A DNA stretch of 54,527 bases from Akkermansia muciniphila (GTDB lineage: Bacteria > Verrucomicrobiota > Verrucomicrobiia > Verrucomicrobiales > DEV007), in assembly GCA_945883495.1 (NCBI GenBank), contig CAMCXS010000039.1, forward strand, positions 1 to 54,527, in the 5' to 3' direction. The notes beneath the pieces are model-generated. The model had not been told where the DNA came from. It saw only the letters and a program-made list of their open reading frames with translations, and did not search any database. Positions 16,777 through 25,499 of the stretch are shown here, in pieces (position 1 is the first letter of the stretch; each line of letters begins with the position of its first letter). Both the position numbers and the translations under genes were made by a program.

Positions 16777-17226
16777 ATGCGCGTTGTTTACGAAATCGCC
16801 GGGAAATACGAAAAGCCGGAGCCATGCGATGGCTTAGTGAATTCTCAGATTGACCCGGGCGTCACCTACCGGCGCAGCCGTCTTTACGACTTCACCTTTG
16901 AAGGCGATGCCGAGCGATTGGACGCGTTTGTGCGCCATTCTCTCTTCGATGAAATCGGCCAACAGCTGCGCCAAGATGCCCCGTTGATTGAAGGTCAGAA
17001 TTTAACTTTAGAAGTCGGGATGAAGCCCGGCGCGCTCGATCTGGAGAAAGAGGCGATCGTCGCGGTGTATCGCGGGCTTCCCGACGCCGGATTCGTGTTG
17101 TCGCGCTTCCGCCTGAGCCAACGGTTTTGCTTTTTTGGTCCGGTGACCGAGACGGTCGAACGCCGTTTGGTGCGCGATTTGGTGAACCCGGCCATTCATA
17201 CCCACACCCTCGTCCGGTCCGCATGA
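16777..17226 (+). CDS. purS: PurS-type subunit of FGAM synthase, two-domain form
   Basis: PurS bridges PurL and PurQ in the complex that converts FGAR to FGAM with glutamine and ATP. This protein has 149 residues, about twice the usual 80. The C-terminal half (LTLEVGMKPGALDLEKEA, VLSRFRLSQRFCFFG, RDLVNPAIHTH) is a PurS domain. The N-terminal half (MRVVYEIAGK, SRLYDFTFEG, AERLDAFVRHSLFDEIG) looks like a second, diverged copy. The layout resembles the N-terminal domain fused to PurL in enterobacteria. I used ATG 16777; the longer reading starts with TTG. Its stop overlaps the purL start (ATGA). Confidence 0.8.
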   Translation: MRVVYEIAGKYEKPEPCDGLVNSQIDPGVTYRRSRLYDFTFEGDAERLDAFVRHSLFDEIGQQLRQDAPLIEGQNLTLEVGMKPGALDLEKEAIVAVYRGLPDAGFVLSRFRLSQRFCFFGPVTETVERRLVRDLVNPAIHTHTLVRSA

Positions 17227-19586
17227 GTCAGAGCGCCAGTTTTCGACAGATTCCGATTCGGGAGCTTTCCGGCGGAGAGCTCCTTGCCCTGAGCAAGCAG
17301 ATGAAGCTCTCGCTCAGTGAGGAGGACATGCTGACCGTGCAGGGAATCTACAAGCAGTGGGATCGTGAACCGAGCGATGTAGAGCTGGAGGTCATCGCGC
17401 AAACCTGGTCCGAGCACTGCAAACACCGGATTTTCGGCGCCCAGATTGAGCACGAGCGGGACGGGGTGATGGAAACGGTGGACGGACTGTTCCGGACGTT
17501 CGTTCGCAAAGTCTCCGAGGCAATCTTCGCGGCGAAGCCGGGGTTCGTGCTCTCGGCGTTTCATGACAACGCGGGGTTCATCACGCTAGACGAGAATCTC
17601 GCGGTCTGTCTAAAGGCGGAAACGCACAATCACCCGTCCGCCATCGAGCCTTACGCCGGGGCGAACACCGGTTTGGGCGGCGTAATTCGGGATATCCTCG
17701 GCGCGGGACAGGGCGCCAAACCGATTGGCTCGCTCGACGTGTTCTGTTTTGGATATCCCGACACCGACCCGGCCGAGATCAAGGGCGATGACGTGATTCA
17801 TCCGCGTGGAATTCTCCGGGGCGTGGTCCGCGGGGTTCGCGATTACGGAAACCGGATGGGAATTCCGACCGTGGCGGGCGCGATTCAGTTTGACCCGGCG
17901 TATCTATACAATCCGCTGGTTTATTGCGGGACGGCTGGGGTGATTCCCCGTTGGGCCATCGACAAGAGGGTGCAGGCCGGACACTTGGTCGTGGCCGTGG
18001 GCGGCCGGACGGGACGGGATGGGTTGAAGGGGGCAACGTTTTCGAGTGCCGCGCTCGATGACACCAGCCACGTCGAGGATCAGCAGGCAGTGCAGATCGG
18101 CAACCCGATCGAGGAGAAAAAGGTCGCCGACTTTATCTTGGCGGCGCGTGATGCCCGGCTCATCGAGTTTGTGACCGACTGCGGCGCGGGCGGTTTTTCG
18201 TCAGCCGCCGGCGAGATGCTGAGCGAGTGCGGCGGCACGATTTACCTGGAACGAGCTCCGCTGAAAGAAGAGGGGCTCGTCAGCTGGGAAATCTTTATTT
18301 CGGAAAGTCAGGAGCGCATGGTTTTGGCTGTGCGGGAGGAGTCGCTTCCGGAGCTGCGCCGTTTGGCCGCGATGTTTGAGACCGAGCTTTGCGTCTTGGG
18401 TGAGGCGGATGGCAGCGGAGTGCTCAAGGTGACCCATCACGGCACCGAAGTCTGCCGACTCGACAACAGCGTGCTGCACGAAGCTCCGCGTCAGCATCGC
18501 CGCTCGCGTTGGACGACGCCCAACTTCGATCCCGAACCGGATCTGTCCGGCCTAGATATCGCCTCCACTCTAAAGGGGATGCTCGGCGACTTCGCAATTT
18601 GCAGCCGGGAGCCGATCATCCGGGAATACGATCACGAGGTGCAGGGCAATACCTTCCTCAAGCCGCTGGCCGGTGCGAAAGGGGACGCTCCCCAGGACGG
18701 CGCGGTGATCCGGATCGATGGCAGCGAGCAGCTTCTCGCCATTGGGCTTTCGATCCTGCCCGAATGGGGCAAAACCGATCCAGAAGGCATGGGCTTGGCC
18801 GTGGTCGACGAGTGTTTCCGGCAGTTGGTCAGCGTGGGATCGAACCCGGACCGGATCGCCCTGCTCGACAACTTCTGCATGGGGAACCCGAACGATGAAC
18901 GGGAACTCGGCGCTTTGGTGGAAACGTGCCGCGGCATGGCCACGGCGGCGACTGCGTACGCGGCTCCGTTTGTTTCCGGCAAAGATTCCTTCTACAACTA
19001 CTTTGAGGTGGACGGTCAATCGATCTCGATTCCCGTCACCTTGCTCTTAAGTGGCATGGGGATCGTGGAAGATGCGGCGCACGTGACCGGATCGACAATT
19101 CGCCGTCCGGATTCGGTGCTGGTTCTAATCGGTCATTCGAGCCGGGATCTGGGCGGAAGTGTGTTGGCTCGCCGCCTCGGACAGGGGAATTTGCGGGTGC
19201 CTCGCCCCGACTTGCAGCGCAATCTGGCACTTTACCGCGTTCTGTATCAGGCGATCCGCGATGGCCTAGTCCTGTCCGCCCACGATGTTTCCGAAGGCGG
19301 TCTGGCGGTCGCCGTTGCGGAGATGAGCTTTGGCGAGAAGGCGGATGTGAAGATCGACTCCCCGCTGGATGCGGTGGACTTGTTTAACGAGGCTCCGGGG
19401 CAGATCGTGTTGGAAGTGCCGACGGCGAAACAAGAAGAGGTGCTCACCCGATTCCACGATCTCCCGGTCCGGGTGATTGGCCGGACTCATTCTGGTTCGG
19501 GACGTCTCCGCATTGGTTCGGCCGTGGATGAGCCGATTTCCGTATTGAAAGCCATTTGGAAAGCGCCGTTGGGCGCTCATTATTGA
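17223..19586 (+). CDS. purL: Phosphoribosylformylglycinamidine synthase subunit PurL
   Basis: This ATP-dependent synthetase subunit of FGAM synthase acts in the fourth step of purine biosynthesis. The 787-residue product is the small, separate-subunit type. It shows the N-terminal segment around TWSEHCKHRIFGA, LKAETHNHPSAIEPYAGANTG, TDCGAGGFSSAAGEMLSECG, YAAPFVSGKDSFYNYF and LSAHDVSEGGLAVAVAEM. I chose ATG 17223 (MSQSASFRQIPIREL), which gives a 4-base ATGA overlap with purS. The reading frame upstream lies inside purS. purQ starts 3 bases after its stop. Confidence 0.98.
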   Translation: MSQSASFRQIPIRELSGGELLALSKQMKLSLSEEDMLTVQGIYKQWDREPSDVELEVIAQTWSEHCKHRIFGAQIEHERDGVMETVDGLFRTFVRKVSEAIFAAKPGFVLSAFHDNAGFITLDENLAVCLKAETHNHPSAIEPYAGANTGLGGVIRDILGAGQGAKPIGSLDVFCFGYPDTDPAEIKGDDVIHPRGILRGVVRGVRDYGNRMGIPTVAGAIQFDPAYLYNPLVYCGTAGVIPRWAIDKRVQAGHLVVAVGGRTGRDGLKGATFSSAALDDTSHVEDQQAVQIGNPIEEKKVADFILAARDARLIEFVTDCGAGGFSSAAGEMLSECGGTIYLERAPLKEEGLVSWEIFISESQERMVLAVREESLPELRRLAAMFETELCVLGEADGSGVLKVTHHGTEVCRLDNSVLHEAPRQHRRSRWTTPNFDPEPDLSGLDIASTLKGMLGDFAICSREPIIREYDHEVQGNTFLKPLAGAKGDAPQDGAVIRIDGSEQLLAIGLSILPEWGKTDPEGMGLAVVDECFRQLVSVGSNPDRIALLDNFCMGNPNDERELGALVETCRGMATAATAYAAPFVSGKDSFYNYFEVDGQSISIPVTLLLSGMGIVEDAAHVTGSTIRRPDSVLVLIGHSSRDLGGSVLARRLGQGNLRVPRPDLQRNLALYRVLYQAIRDGLVLSAHDVSEGGLAVAVAEMSFGEKADVKIDSPLDAVDLFNEAPGQIVLEVPTAKQEEVLTRFHDLPVRVIGRTHSGSGRLRIGSAVDEPISVLKAIWKAPLGAHY

Positions 19587-19589
19587 TTT

Positions 19590-20312
19590 ATGGCCCGGCC
19601 CAAAGCCCTACTTTTCAAATTCCCCGGCACGAACTGCGATGCCGAGACGGACCGCGCGATGCGGCTCGCGGGATTCGAGACGGATGTCCGGCCGATCGCG
19701 GTGGTGGATGCGGCGTCGTTGCGGGAGTATCAGCTGCTGGTCTTCTCCGGCGGGTTCAGCTATGGCGACTACGTGATGGCGGGCCGGCTGGCGCAATTGG
19801 AGATCGAGCGCCGGTTGGGGAGCGCGATTCGCGACTTTCACCATGCGGGCGGTCACCTCTTGGGGATCTGCAACGGCTTTCAAATTCTCTCGAAAATCGG
19901 GATTCTTCCTCCGGCCAGTTTGATCGAGAATGTTTCGGGGCGGTTCGTCTGCCGTTGGGTTCCGCTGCACCGGGTGGCCAAGGACAGTCCGTTCCTCTCG
20001 GCGTTACCCGACGACTTTGAACTCCCGGTGGCTCACGCCGAGGGGAGGCTGGTCACTCCGGCGCCGGAAGACGCGGAGACTTATCTGCACAATGGCTTGG
20101 CCGCGCTGACCTACGGCGAAAATTTCAACGGCAGCTCCGCCGCGATCGCCGGGTTGCAGGATCCCTCGGGACGCGCTTTCGGCTTGATGCCGCACCCGGA
20201 ACGCTTCATTGACCGCCGCCAGCACTACGATCGCGATTGGATCGCCGCAGAGCATGGTTGGGGCCACTATCTGTTTCAATCGATCTACGAACGCCTCGCG
20301 GCATCAGCATGA
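19590..20312 (+). CDS. purQ: FGAM synthase glutaminase subunit PurQ
   Basis: PurQ releases ammonia from glutamine for PurL. The class I amidotransferase nucleophile is Cys94 in HLLGICNGFQIL, with VFSGGFSYGDYV upstream and the catalytic His-Glu pair in GLMPHPERF near residue 208. Length (240 aa) is normal. It is tightly packed between purL (3-base gap) and purM (ATGA overlap), so all four pur genes here should be translated from one message. Confidence 0.97.
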   Translation: MARPKALLFKFPGTNCDAETDRAMRLAGFETDVRPIAVVDAASLREYQLLVFSGGFSYGDYVMAGRLAQLEIERRLGSAIRDFHHAGGHLLGICNGFQILSKIGILPPASLIENVSGRFVCRWVPLHRVAKDSPFLSALPDDFELPVAHAEGRLVTPAPEDAETYLHNGLAALTYGENFNGSSAAIAGLQDPSGRAFGLMPHPERFIDRRQHYDRDWIAAEHGWGHYLFQSIYERLAASA

Positions 20313-21307
20313 GCGAAGAAAAGTTTACTTACAAACAGGCCGGTGTGGACATCGGCGAGGCGGCCACGCTGGTCGGTGACATCGGCAAACTGCGGGCTCG
20401 GACTGAGAAGAACCGGCGGTTGCACCAAGCGTTTGGCCTGTTTGCCGCGAGCTACGACCTCTCGTCTTACAAGAGTCCGGTGATCGTGACCGGCTGCGAC
20501 GGGGTGGGCACCAAGCTGGAATTGCTCCTGCGCCATGACCTCCTGGAGATCGCCGGGATGGACCTCGTGGCGATGAACGTGAACGACATCCTCACGACGG
20601 GAGGCGATCCGCTATTGTTTTTGGATTACGTAGCCATGTCCCATCTCGACCGGGGTCGGATTAGCCGGATCATCGCCGGGATGGTCGACTATTTGGAGGC
20701 GTGCGATTGCATTTTGGCCGGTGGAGAAACCGCCGAGATGCCAGGGTTGGTCCCTGAGGGAGCGATTGAGCTTTCCGGATTCTGCATCGGCGCGGCGGAG
20801 AAGGAAGATCTGCTCGACCCGGCAAATATCGAGGCGGGTGATGTCTTCATCGGCTACGCCTCGGACGGATTCCACGCCAACGGTTGGAGTTTGGTCCGCC
20901 GGGTCTTGGCCCAGCACGCGTCCGAGTTCACCACGGAAGAAATTGTCGATCTCTTGGCGCCGACTCGTCTCTACCACGATGTAGTGGGCGGGCTGCGAAG
21001 CGCCGGACTCCGCCCCAAAGCGATGGCGCACATTACCGGAGGCGGACTGCCCGAGAATCTCGAACGGCTCCTCGGCGGCAAGGCGGCTCATCTGACCATC
21101 CCGCAGTGGAATCGCGGAGCAGTGCAGAAGGTTCTCTCGCATTGTGATCCCGCGGACTGTTTCAACACGTTCAACATGGGGATCGGTTGGGTGGCGCTCG
21201 TGGCGCCCGCGGACATTGATGCCGCGCTGGGAGTTGGGCCCGGCGGACGGCTTCTCGGAACTGTCGAGGGCGAATCCGGGCACGTCAGTGTGGTCATTGC
21301 CGGTTGA
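20309..21307 (+). CDS. purM: Phosphoribosylformylglycinamidine cyclo-ligase PurM
   Basis: PurM (AIR synthetase) closes the imidazole ring of FGAM with ATP, the step after PurSLQ. The 332-residue product has TYKQAGVDIGEAATLV, VTGCDGVGTKLEL, DLVAMNVNDILTTGGDPLLF, LAGGETAEMPG, GYASDGFHANGWSLVRRVL and HITGGGLPENLERLL. I placed the start at ATG 20309 (MSEEKFTYKQAG), giving an ATGA overlap with purQ. A 42-bp tandem array begins about 30 bases after its stop. Confidence 0.98.
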   Translation: MSEEKFTYKQAGVDIGEAATLVGDIGKLRARTEKNRRLHQAFGLFAASYDLSSYKSPVIVTGCDGVGTKLELLLRHDLLEIAGMDLVAMNVNDILTTGGDPLLFLDYVAMSHLDRGRISRIIAGMVDYLEACDCILAGGETAEMPGLVPEGAIELSGFCIGAAEKEDLLDPANIEAGDVFIGYASDGFHANGWSLVRRVLAQHASEFTTEEIVDLLAPTRLYHDVVGGLRSAGLRPKAMAHITGGGLPENLERLLGGKAAHLTIPQWNRGAVQKVLSHCDPADCFNTFNMGIGWVALVAPADIDAALGVGPGGRLLGTVEGESGHVSVVIAG

Positions 21308-21339
21308 GGGCGCGAGGACCTACGGACGGTGTCTGGCCT

Positions 21340-21596
21340 GTTGCCCCCGAAAGCTGTTTTGGGCCGAAACGAACGTTCCGCCGAACTCTCGATACCTGCT
21401 TAGGGCCGAGACGAACGTTCCGCCGGGCTCTCGACACCTGCTTAGGTCCGAGACGAAGATTCCGCAGAGCCCTCGACACCTGCTTAGCGCCGAGACGGAC
21501 GTTCTGCTGAGCCCTCGACAACTGTTTTTTGCCGAGACGGACGTTCTGCTAAGCTCTCGACAACCGTTTGGTGCAAAAACGGACCTTTGTCCTTGC
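21340..21596. repeat. 42-bp tandem array (family R2)
   Basis: Six units with an exact 42-base spacing start at 21361, 21403, 21445, 21487, 21529 and 21571, with a partial unit before the first. The consensus is roughly GGCCGAGACGAACGTTCCGC followed by CGGGCTCTCGACACCTGCTTAG. The early units contain the palindrome GAACGTTC; it decays in later units. Because 42 is divisible by three, several frames stay open and encode 14-residue repeats, but none has a start, composition or length that suggests a real gene. It fills the gap between purM and the convergent lipoprotein gene. Confidence 0.95.
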
Positions 21597-21691
21597 ATCC
21601 GTGAGTGGTTTTCTCAGCGCAAACAGCTGGTCGTCTCACCCTTGAGAAGAAAGCATTGAGATCGAGCGAAACGGGGAGTGGGAGGTGGAGA

Positions 21692-22429
21692 TCATTTGGT
21701 TTTTCGCTCCGCGGCGGCGCGTTCCTGCTCTTCCATTTCGATTACTTCGCGATTCAGTCTGTCGACCTCCTTCGTGGCGGCCTCGATTTGAGGGCGCATT
21801 TCCCGGTAGCGACTGACGCCGCCCATGCCGGGTTTCGAGGCATCGTTGTTGAGTCTGTCAAGATTCTCCTTGGCGCGCACCAGCGCCCGCTGCCGGGCCG
21901 TCAAGGCGGGTGAAGGCTCTTGGAGCGCGGACAGGTTGATCACCGGGAGCCCTTCAATGAGTTCACGCGTATCGGGGCTGAGTTTCGATAAGGGAAAGAC
22001 GTAAGAGCGGACCGTGGTCTCGTTCATTCTGGTAAAGCGGACGGAGGATTCATCTCGCCCCTGAACGCTTACGAGAATGCTTTTGCCTTCCTCGTTGGTG
22101 AGTTCCGTCTGAAATGGGGTCCGCAGGATCAATACCGAAGGAATTTTGGCCACTTGGCGCTGCGAATCCGTCGTCAGCTCGTTGATTCTCACCAGGGCGA
22201 CTTTGGTGGCCAGATCCCTGTTATCTTTAACCCAGAGGGCAGTTTGGGTTCGCCCCAAAACAATGAAGTTTCCCGCACGGCCATCCGCAAAACTGAGGTG
22301 CTGTGCGACGGGGGGCTGCAATGCTGGATCGGTCTCGGCCATGGGGGCGGGTGTCAGCTTGGGCAGCTCAAAACAGCCACTGAGCACACAGGCAAACGAA
22401 ACGAACAAGCCGGGAGATAGCCATCGCAT
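21692..22429 (-). CDS. Lipoprotein of unknown function with C-terminal coiled coil
   Basis: The signal peptide MRWLSPGLFVSFACVLSGC ends in a lipobox (LSGC), so the mature protein should be anchored to a membrane facing the periplasm. The centre (residues about 45-160) is beta-rich. The last 60 residues are Glu/Arg/Lys-rich helix (IEAATKEVDRLNREVIEMEE), likely a coiled coil. I recognise no family. I chose ATG 22429; the longer reading adds 29 residues before the signal peptide, which is unlikely. It lies 165 bases downstream of the PNP gene on the same strand. Confidence 0.72.
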   Translation of the reverse strand: MRWLSPGLFVSFACVLSGCFELPKLTPAPMAETDPALQPPVAQHLSFADGRAGNFIVLGRTQTALWVKDNRDLATKVALVRINELTTDSQRQVAKIPSVLILRTPFQTELTNEEGKSILVSVQGRDESSVRFTRMNETTVRSYVFPLSKLSPDTRELIEGLPVINLSALQEPSPALTARQRALVRAKENLDRLNNDASKPGMGGVSRYREMRPQIEAATKEVDRLNREVIEMEEQERAAAERKTK

Positions 22430-22594
22430 TTGACAATCGGTGGCAGCGTCAGTGCCCCTTGTCAACTTCGACATCCTGCCCAAGCCTATCCAGAAACAGC
22501 GGTCGGCAAGGAACAAAGGCGGATGATCTTGCCGCGATCCGATGGAGAATTGGCGGAAACTTCCGGACTCCCGGAAGGGCTAGCGGGCACGCTG

Positions 22595-23395
22595 CTACTT
22601 CGGCAAGTGTCCCGCGAGGGCGACAAGGAGGCGCTCCAGCTGAGTGACGGCGGCTTTCCCACGAGCCATGACGTCCTCGTGATCGAGGATGTTATCGGAG
22701 AGTCCGGCCGCCCAGTTGGTAAGATACGAAAGGCCGATGACTCGCATCCAAAGCGCGCGTGCCTGGATCGTTTCGAGAACCGTCGACATCCCTACGGCGT
22801 CGGCTCCGAGCAAGGCGAGCATCCGGACTTCCGCCGGCGTTTCGTATTGAGGTCCCGGCATGCCGGCGTAAACGCCTTCGGCAACGTCGATCCCTTGTTC
22901 CCGGGCGACGCGAAGCAGGAGGGCGCGCAGCATCGGATCGTAGGCCTCGCCCATATCGCAGAACCTGGAGGAACCGGTCAACGGGGATGCTCCGGTGAGA
23001 TTCAGGTGATCGGTGATGGCCATCCAGCTCAGCGAGAAATCGCGATTGATGGCGCCGGCGGCGTTTGTGAGGAGAATGGTCTCGACGCCGAGGCTGGCCA
23101 TGGCGCGAATGTGGGCGGTGGAGCGTCGCCCGGAATGGCCTTCGTAAAGGTGGACGCGGCCTTGGGCGATGATGGTTTCCACCGAGCCGATTTTGACCCG
23201 CACGAAGCGCCCGGCGTGCCCCGGAACCGTGCTGGCGGCCATGCCCCCGACGTTGGTGTAGGGGATTTCGTCGAGTACTTCAAAGCGATCCACGAGTTGT
23301 CCCAAACCGGAACCGAGGACCAAGCCAAAACGGGGCCGCCAGCCTTCGCAATGAGCGGCAAACTTGGCGAACTCGCGGTCGAGATTGGGACGCAT
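22595..23395 (-). CDS. Purine nucleoside phosphorylase (trimeric PNP/MTAP family)
   Basis: The enzyme cleaves purine (deoxy)nucleosides with phosphate to free base and (deoxy)ribose-1-phosphate for salvage. The 266-residue product shows the phosphate-binding LVLGSGLGQL, TVPGHAGRF, AQGRVHLYEGH, LLTNAAGAIN, GPQYETPAEVRML and VGMSTVLETI, and is of normal family length. The set of motifs fits PunA/DeoD2-type trimeric enzymes rather than hexameric DeoD. It lies 18 bases downstream of the topoisomerase gene and is probably co-transcribed with it. Confidence 0.95.
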   Translation of the reverse strand: MRPNLDREFAKFAAHCEGWRPRFGLVLGSGLGQLVDRFEVLDEIPYTNVGGMAASTVPGHAGRFVRVKIGSVETIIAQGRVHLYEGHSGRRSTAHIRAMASLGVETILLTNAAGAINRDFSLSWMAITDHLNLTGASPLTGSSRFCDMGEAYDPMLRALLLRVAREQGIDVAEGVYAGMPGPQYETPAEVRMLALLGADAVGMSTVLETIQARALWMRVIGLSYLTNWAAGLSDNILDHEDVMARGKAAVTQLERLLVALAGHLPK

Positions 23396-23413
23396 GGCTG
23401 AATGGAACGGTAA

Positions 23414-25372
23414 TTAACGAGGGGCGCGGACGATGCGATCCACCTGGTGCTTGGTGACGATGTTGCCATTGCTGTCGCGGCCTTTGATGGCGATTTCGCG
23501 GAAGTCGAAGTCGAACTCCAGGTTGCGCAAACGCGGGGCCGGCTTGAGGTGAACTCGCAGCTTGCAGGCGGACGAAGAGGCTTCGTCGTCATGGACCTGG
23601 AAGTGGAAGACGCGGCTCCCTTTGGTTCCCTTGGTCAGATCGTAGATCCGGTTGCGGGTGAAGCCGCTGACTTGGAAGCGCTTGGCGTAAAGGGCGCCAT
23701 CCTTGCCGTCACGGTAAATCATGTTGTAGACCACCGGAGAATCCTTCTGGAAGACGGCGCAGTAGACGTTGTTCTCCCCGACGAACACCTTCTCGGCGGC
23801 GGGGACCACCCGCATCGTGCCATCGCTGGAAAAGGCGATGATGTCGTCCAAGCGGGAACACGGTCCCACTTCCTCGTCCTTCTTCAGGGCCCAGCCGACG
23901 AAGCCGTCCTTGCGATTGACGTAGAGCGTCTCGTTCGCCACCGCCACTTCGCGGGCCTTCACCCGGTCGAAGCTGGTGAGCACGGTCCGGCGCTCGCGGC
24001 CGGCTCCATACTTCGTCTCTAGGTTCTCAAACCAGGAAATGGCGTATTGGGTAAGGTTGCGCAGGTTCCGGCGCACGTCCTTCATCTGGTCTTCGAGACC
24101 CTTGATGTATTCGTCTGCCTTGAACGAATCGTATTTGGAGATGCGCTTGATGCGGATTTCCGTGAGCCGCTCGACGTCTTCGTCGGTCACGTCGCGCTGA
24201 AGCTTGTGGAGGTGCGGCTTGAGGCCGATCCAGATCTCCTTCATGACCGCTTCCCAGGTCGTACACTCTTCGATGCGACGGTAGATGCGATTCTCGATGA
24301 AGATCCGTTCGAGCGAGGAGAAGTGCCACTTGTCTTCCAGCTCGCCGAGTTCGATCTCGAGCTCGAGTTTGAGGAGATCCCGGGTTTGGAAGGTGCATTT
24401 CCGGAGAATCTCGGAGACGCCGAGGAATTTCGGTTTGTTGTCCTCGATGACGCAGGAGTTCGGCGCGATGGAGACCTCGCAATCGGTGAAGGCGTAGAGC
24501 GCTTGCAGCGTTTGCTCGGGATCGGTGCCGGGCGGCAGGGTGATGCGGATATCGACCTCATCGGCGGTGAGGTCATCGAGCTTGGCGATCTTGATCTTGC
24601 CCTTGTTGTGGGCGTCGGTGATCGAGGTCTCAATCGACTCCGTCGTGGTTCCGAAGGGGATTTCCCGGATCGAAAGTGACTTATTCTTGAGGATATCGAT
24701 CCGGGCGCGGACGCGGATCCGGCCGCCGCGGAGACCGTCATTATAATCGGTGGCATCGAGCAAGGCGCCCTGAGCGAAGTCCGGGTAAAGCGTAAACGGC
24801 TCGTTGCGCAGGACCGCGATGGAAGCCCGGATCAGCTCAATGAAGTTGTGCGGGAGGATCTTGCAAGCCAGACCGACGGCGATGCCCTCGACGCCCATGG
24901 CGAGGACGAGTGGGAACTTCACCGGGAGCGTCACCGGCTCCTTGTTCCGGCCATCGTAGGAAGCCGCCCAGACCGTGGTCTTCTTGTTGAAGGCGGCCTC
25001 GAGAGCGAACTTTGAGATTTTACACTCGATGTAACGGGGAGCGGCCGCGTTGTCGCCCGTGTGAATATTTCCCCAGTTTCCTTGGGTATCGATCAGAAGA
25101 TTTTTCTGGCCCAATTGGGTCATGGCTTCGCCGATCGACGCGTCCCCGTGGGGGTGATATTGCATCGTGTGACCGACGATATTGGCCACCTTGTGGAAGC
25201 GGCCGTCGTCCTTCTCAAACAACGAATGAAGAATCCGACGCTGGACCGGTTTGAGTCCGTCCAAGATGTGGGGAACGGCCCGCTCCAAAATGACATAGGA
25301 AGCGTAGTCGAGAAACCATTCGCCATACATGGCGTTCATGGGTGAACCTTGGTCCGGTGCGGTCGTTGCCAT
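23414..25372 (-). CDS. parC: DNA topoisomerase IV / gyrase A-type subunit (ParC-like, short)
   Basis: This type II topoisomerase subunit cuts and religates DNA. The breakage-reunion domain starts near residue 17 (EWFLDYASYVILERAVPHILDG) and has QYHPHGDASIGEAM (quinolone-determining region) and the catalytic Tyr114 in AAAPRYIEC. The C-terminal part (about 440-652) is short and lacks the GyrA box QRRGGKG, which favours a ParC-like decatenase over gyrase. The length of 652 is well below the roughly 750-850 of most GyrA/ParC. No parE or gyrB partner is adjacent, although many genomes pair them; it may lie elsewhere. ATG 25372 is the only reasonable start. Confidence 0.9.
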   Translation of the reverse strand: MATTAPDQGSPMNAMYGEWFLDYASYVILERAVPHILDGLKPVQRRILHSLFEKDDGRFHKVANIVGHTMQYHPHGDASIGEAMTQLGQKNLLIDTQGNWGNIHTGDNAAAPRYIECKISKFALEAAFNKKTTVWAASYDGRNKEPVTLPVKFPLVLAMGVEGIAVGLACKILPHNFIELIRASIAVLRNEPFTLYPDFAQGALLDATDYNDGLRGGRIRVRARIDILKNKSLSIREIPFGTTTESIETSITDAHNKGKIKIAKLDDLTADEVDIRITLPPGTDPEQTLQALYAFTDCEVSIAPNSCVIEDNKPKFLGVSEILRKCTFQTRDLLKLELEIELGELEDKWHFSSLERIFIENRIYRRIEECTTWEAVMKEIWIGLKPHLHKLQRDVTDEDVERLTEIRIKRISKYDSFKADEYIKGLEDQMKDVRRNLRNLTQYAISWFENLETKYGAGRERRTVLTSFDRVKAREVAVANETLYVNRKDGFVGWALKKDEEVGPCSRLDDIIAFSSDGTMRVVPAAEKVFVGENNVYCAVFQKDSPVVYNMIYRDGKDGALYAKRFQVSGFTRNRIYDLTKGTKGSRVFHFQVHDDEASSSACKLRVHLKPAPRLRNLEFDFDFREIAIKGRDSNGNIVTKHQVDRIVRAPR

Positions 25373-25499
25373 ATTTAGAGTGCGGCCAAATTGTCCTTAG
25401 GAGATCTTAAATGCAAAGAAAATATGGGTTTTCTGTCAGGATCTTGCCCGGAGCCTTCAGATCGCCTAGGCTGCGTGATTCTTCAATTTGGAAGCGCTC

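Noticed and set aside
21304-21659. Short open frames with 14-residue repeats in array R2
   Set aside because: Several frames on both strands are open only because 42 is a multiple of three. There is no start signal or plausible protein composition.
21656-21673. 18-base near-match TTGAGATCGAGCGAAACG to 49406-49423
   Set aside because: One mismatch in 18 bases between two sites is expected about once or twice by chance in a window this long, and no further similarity flanks it.
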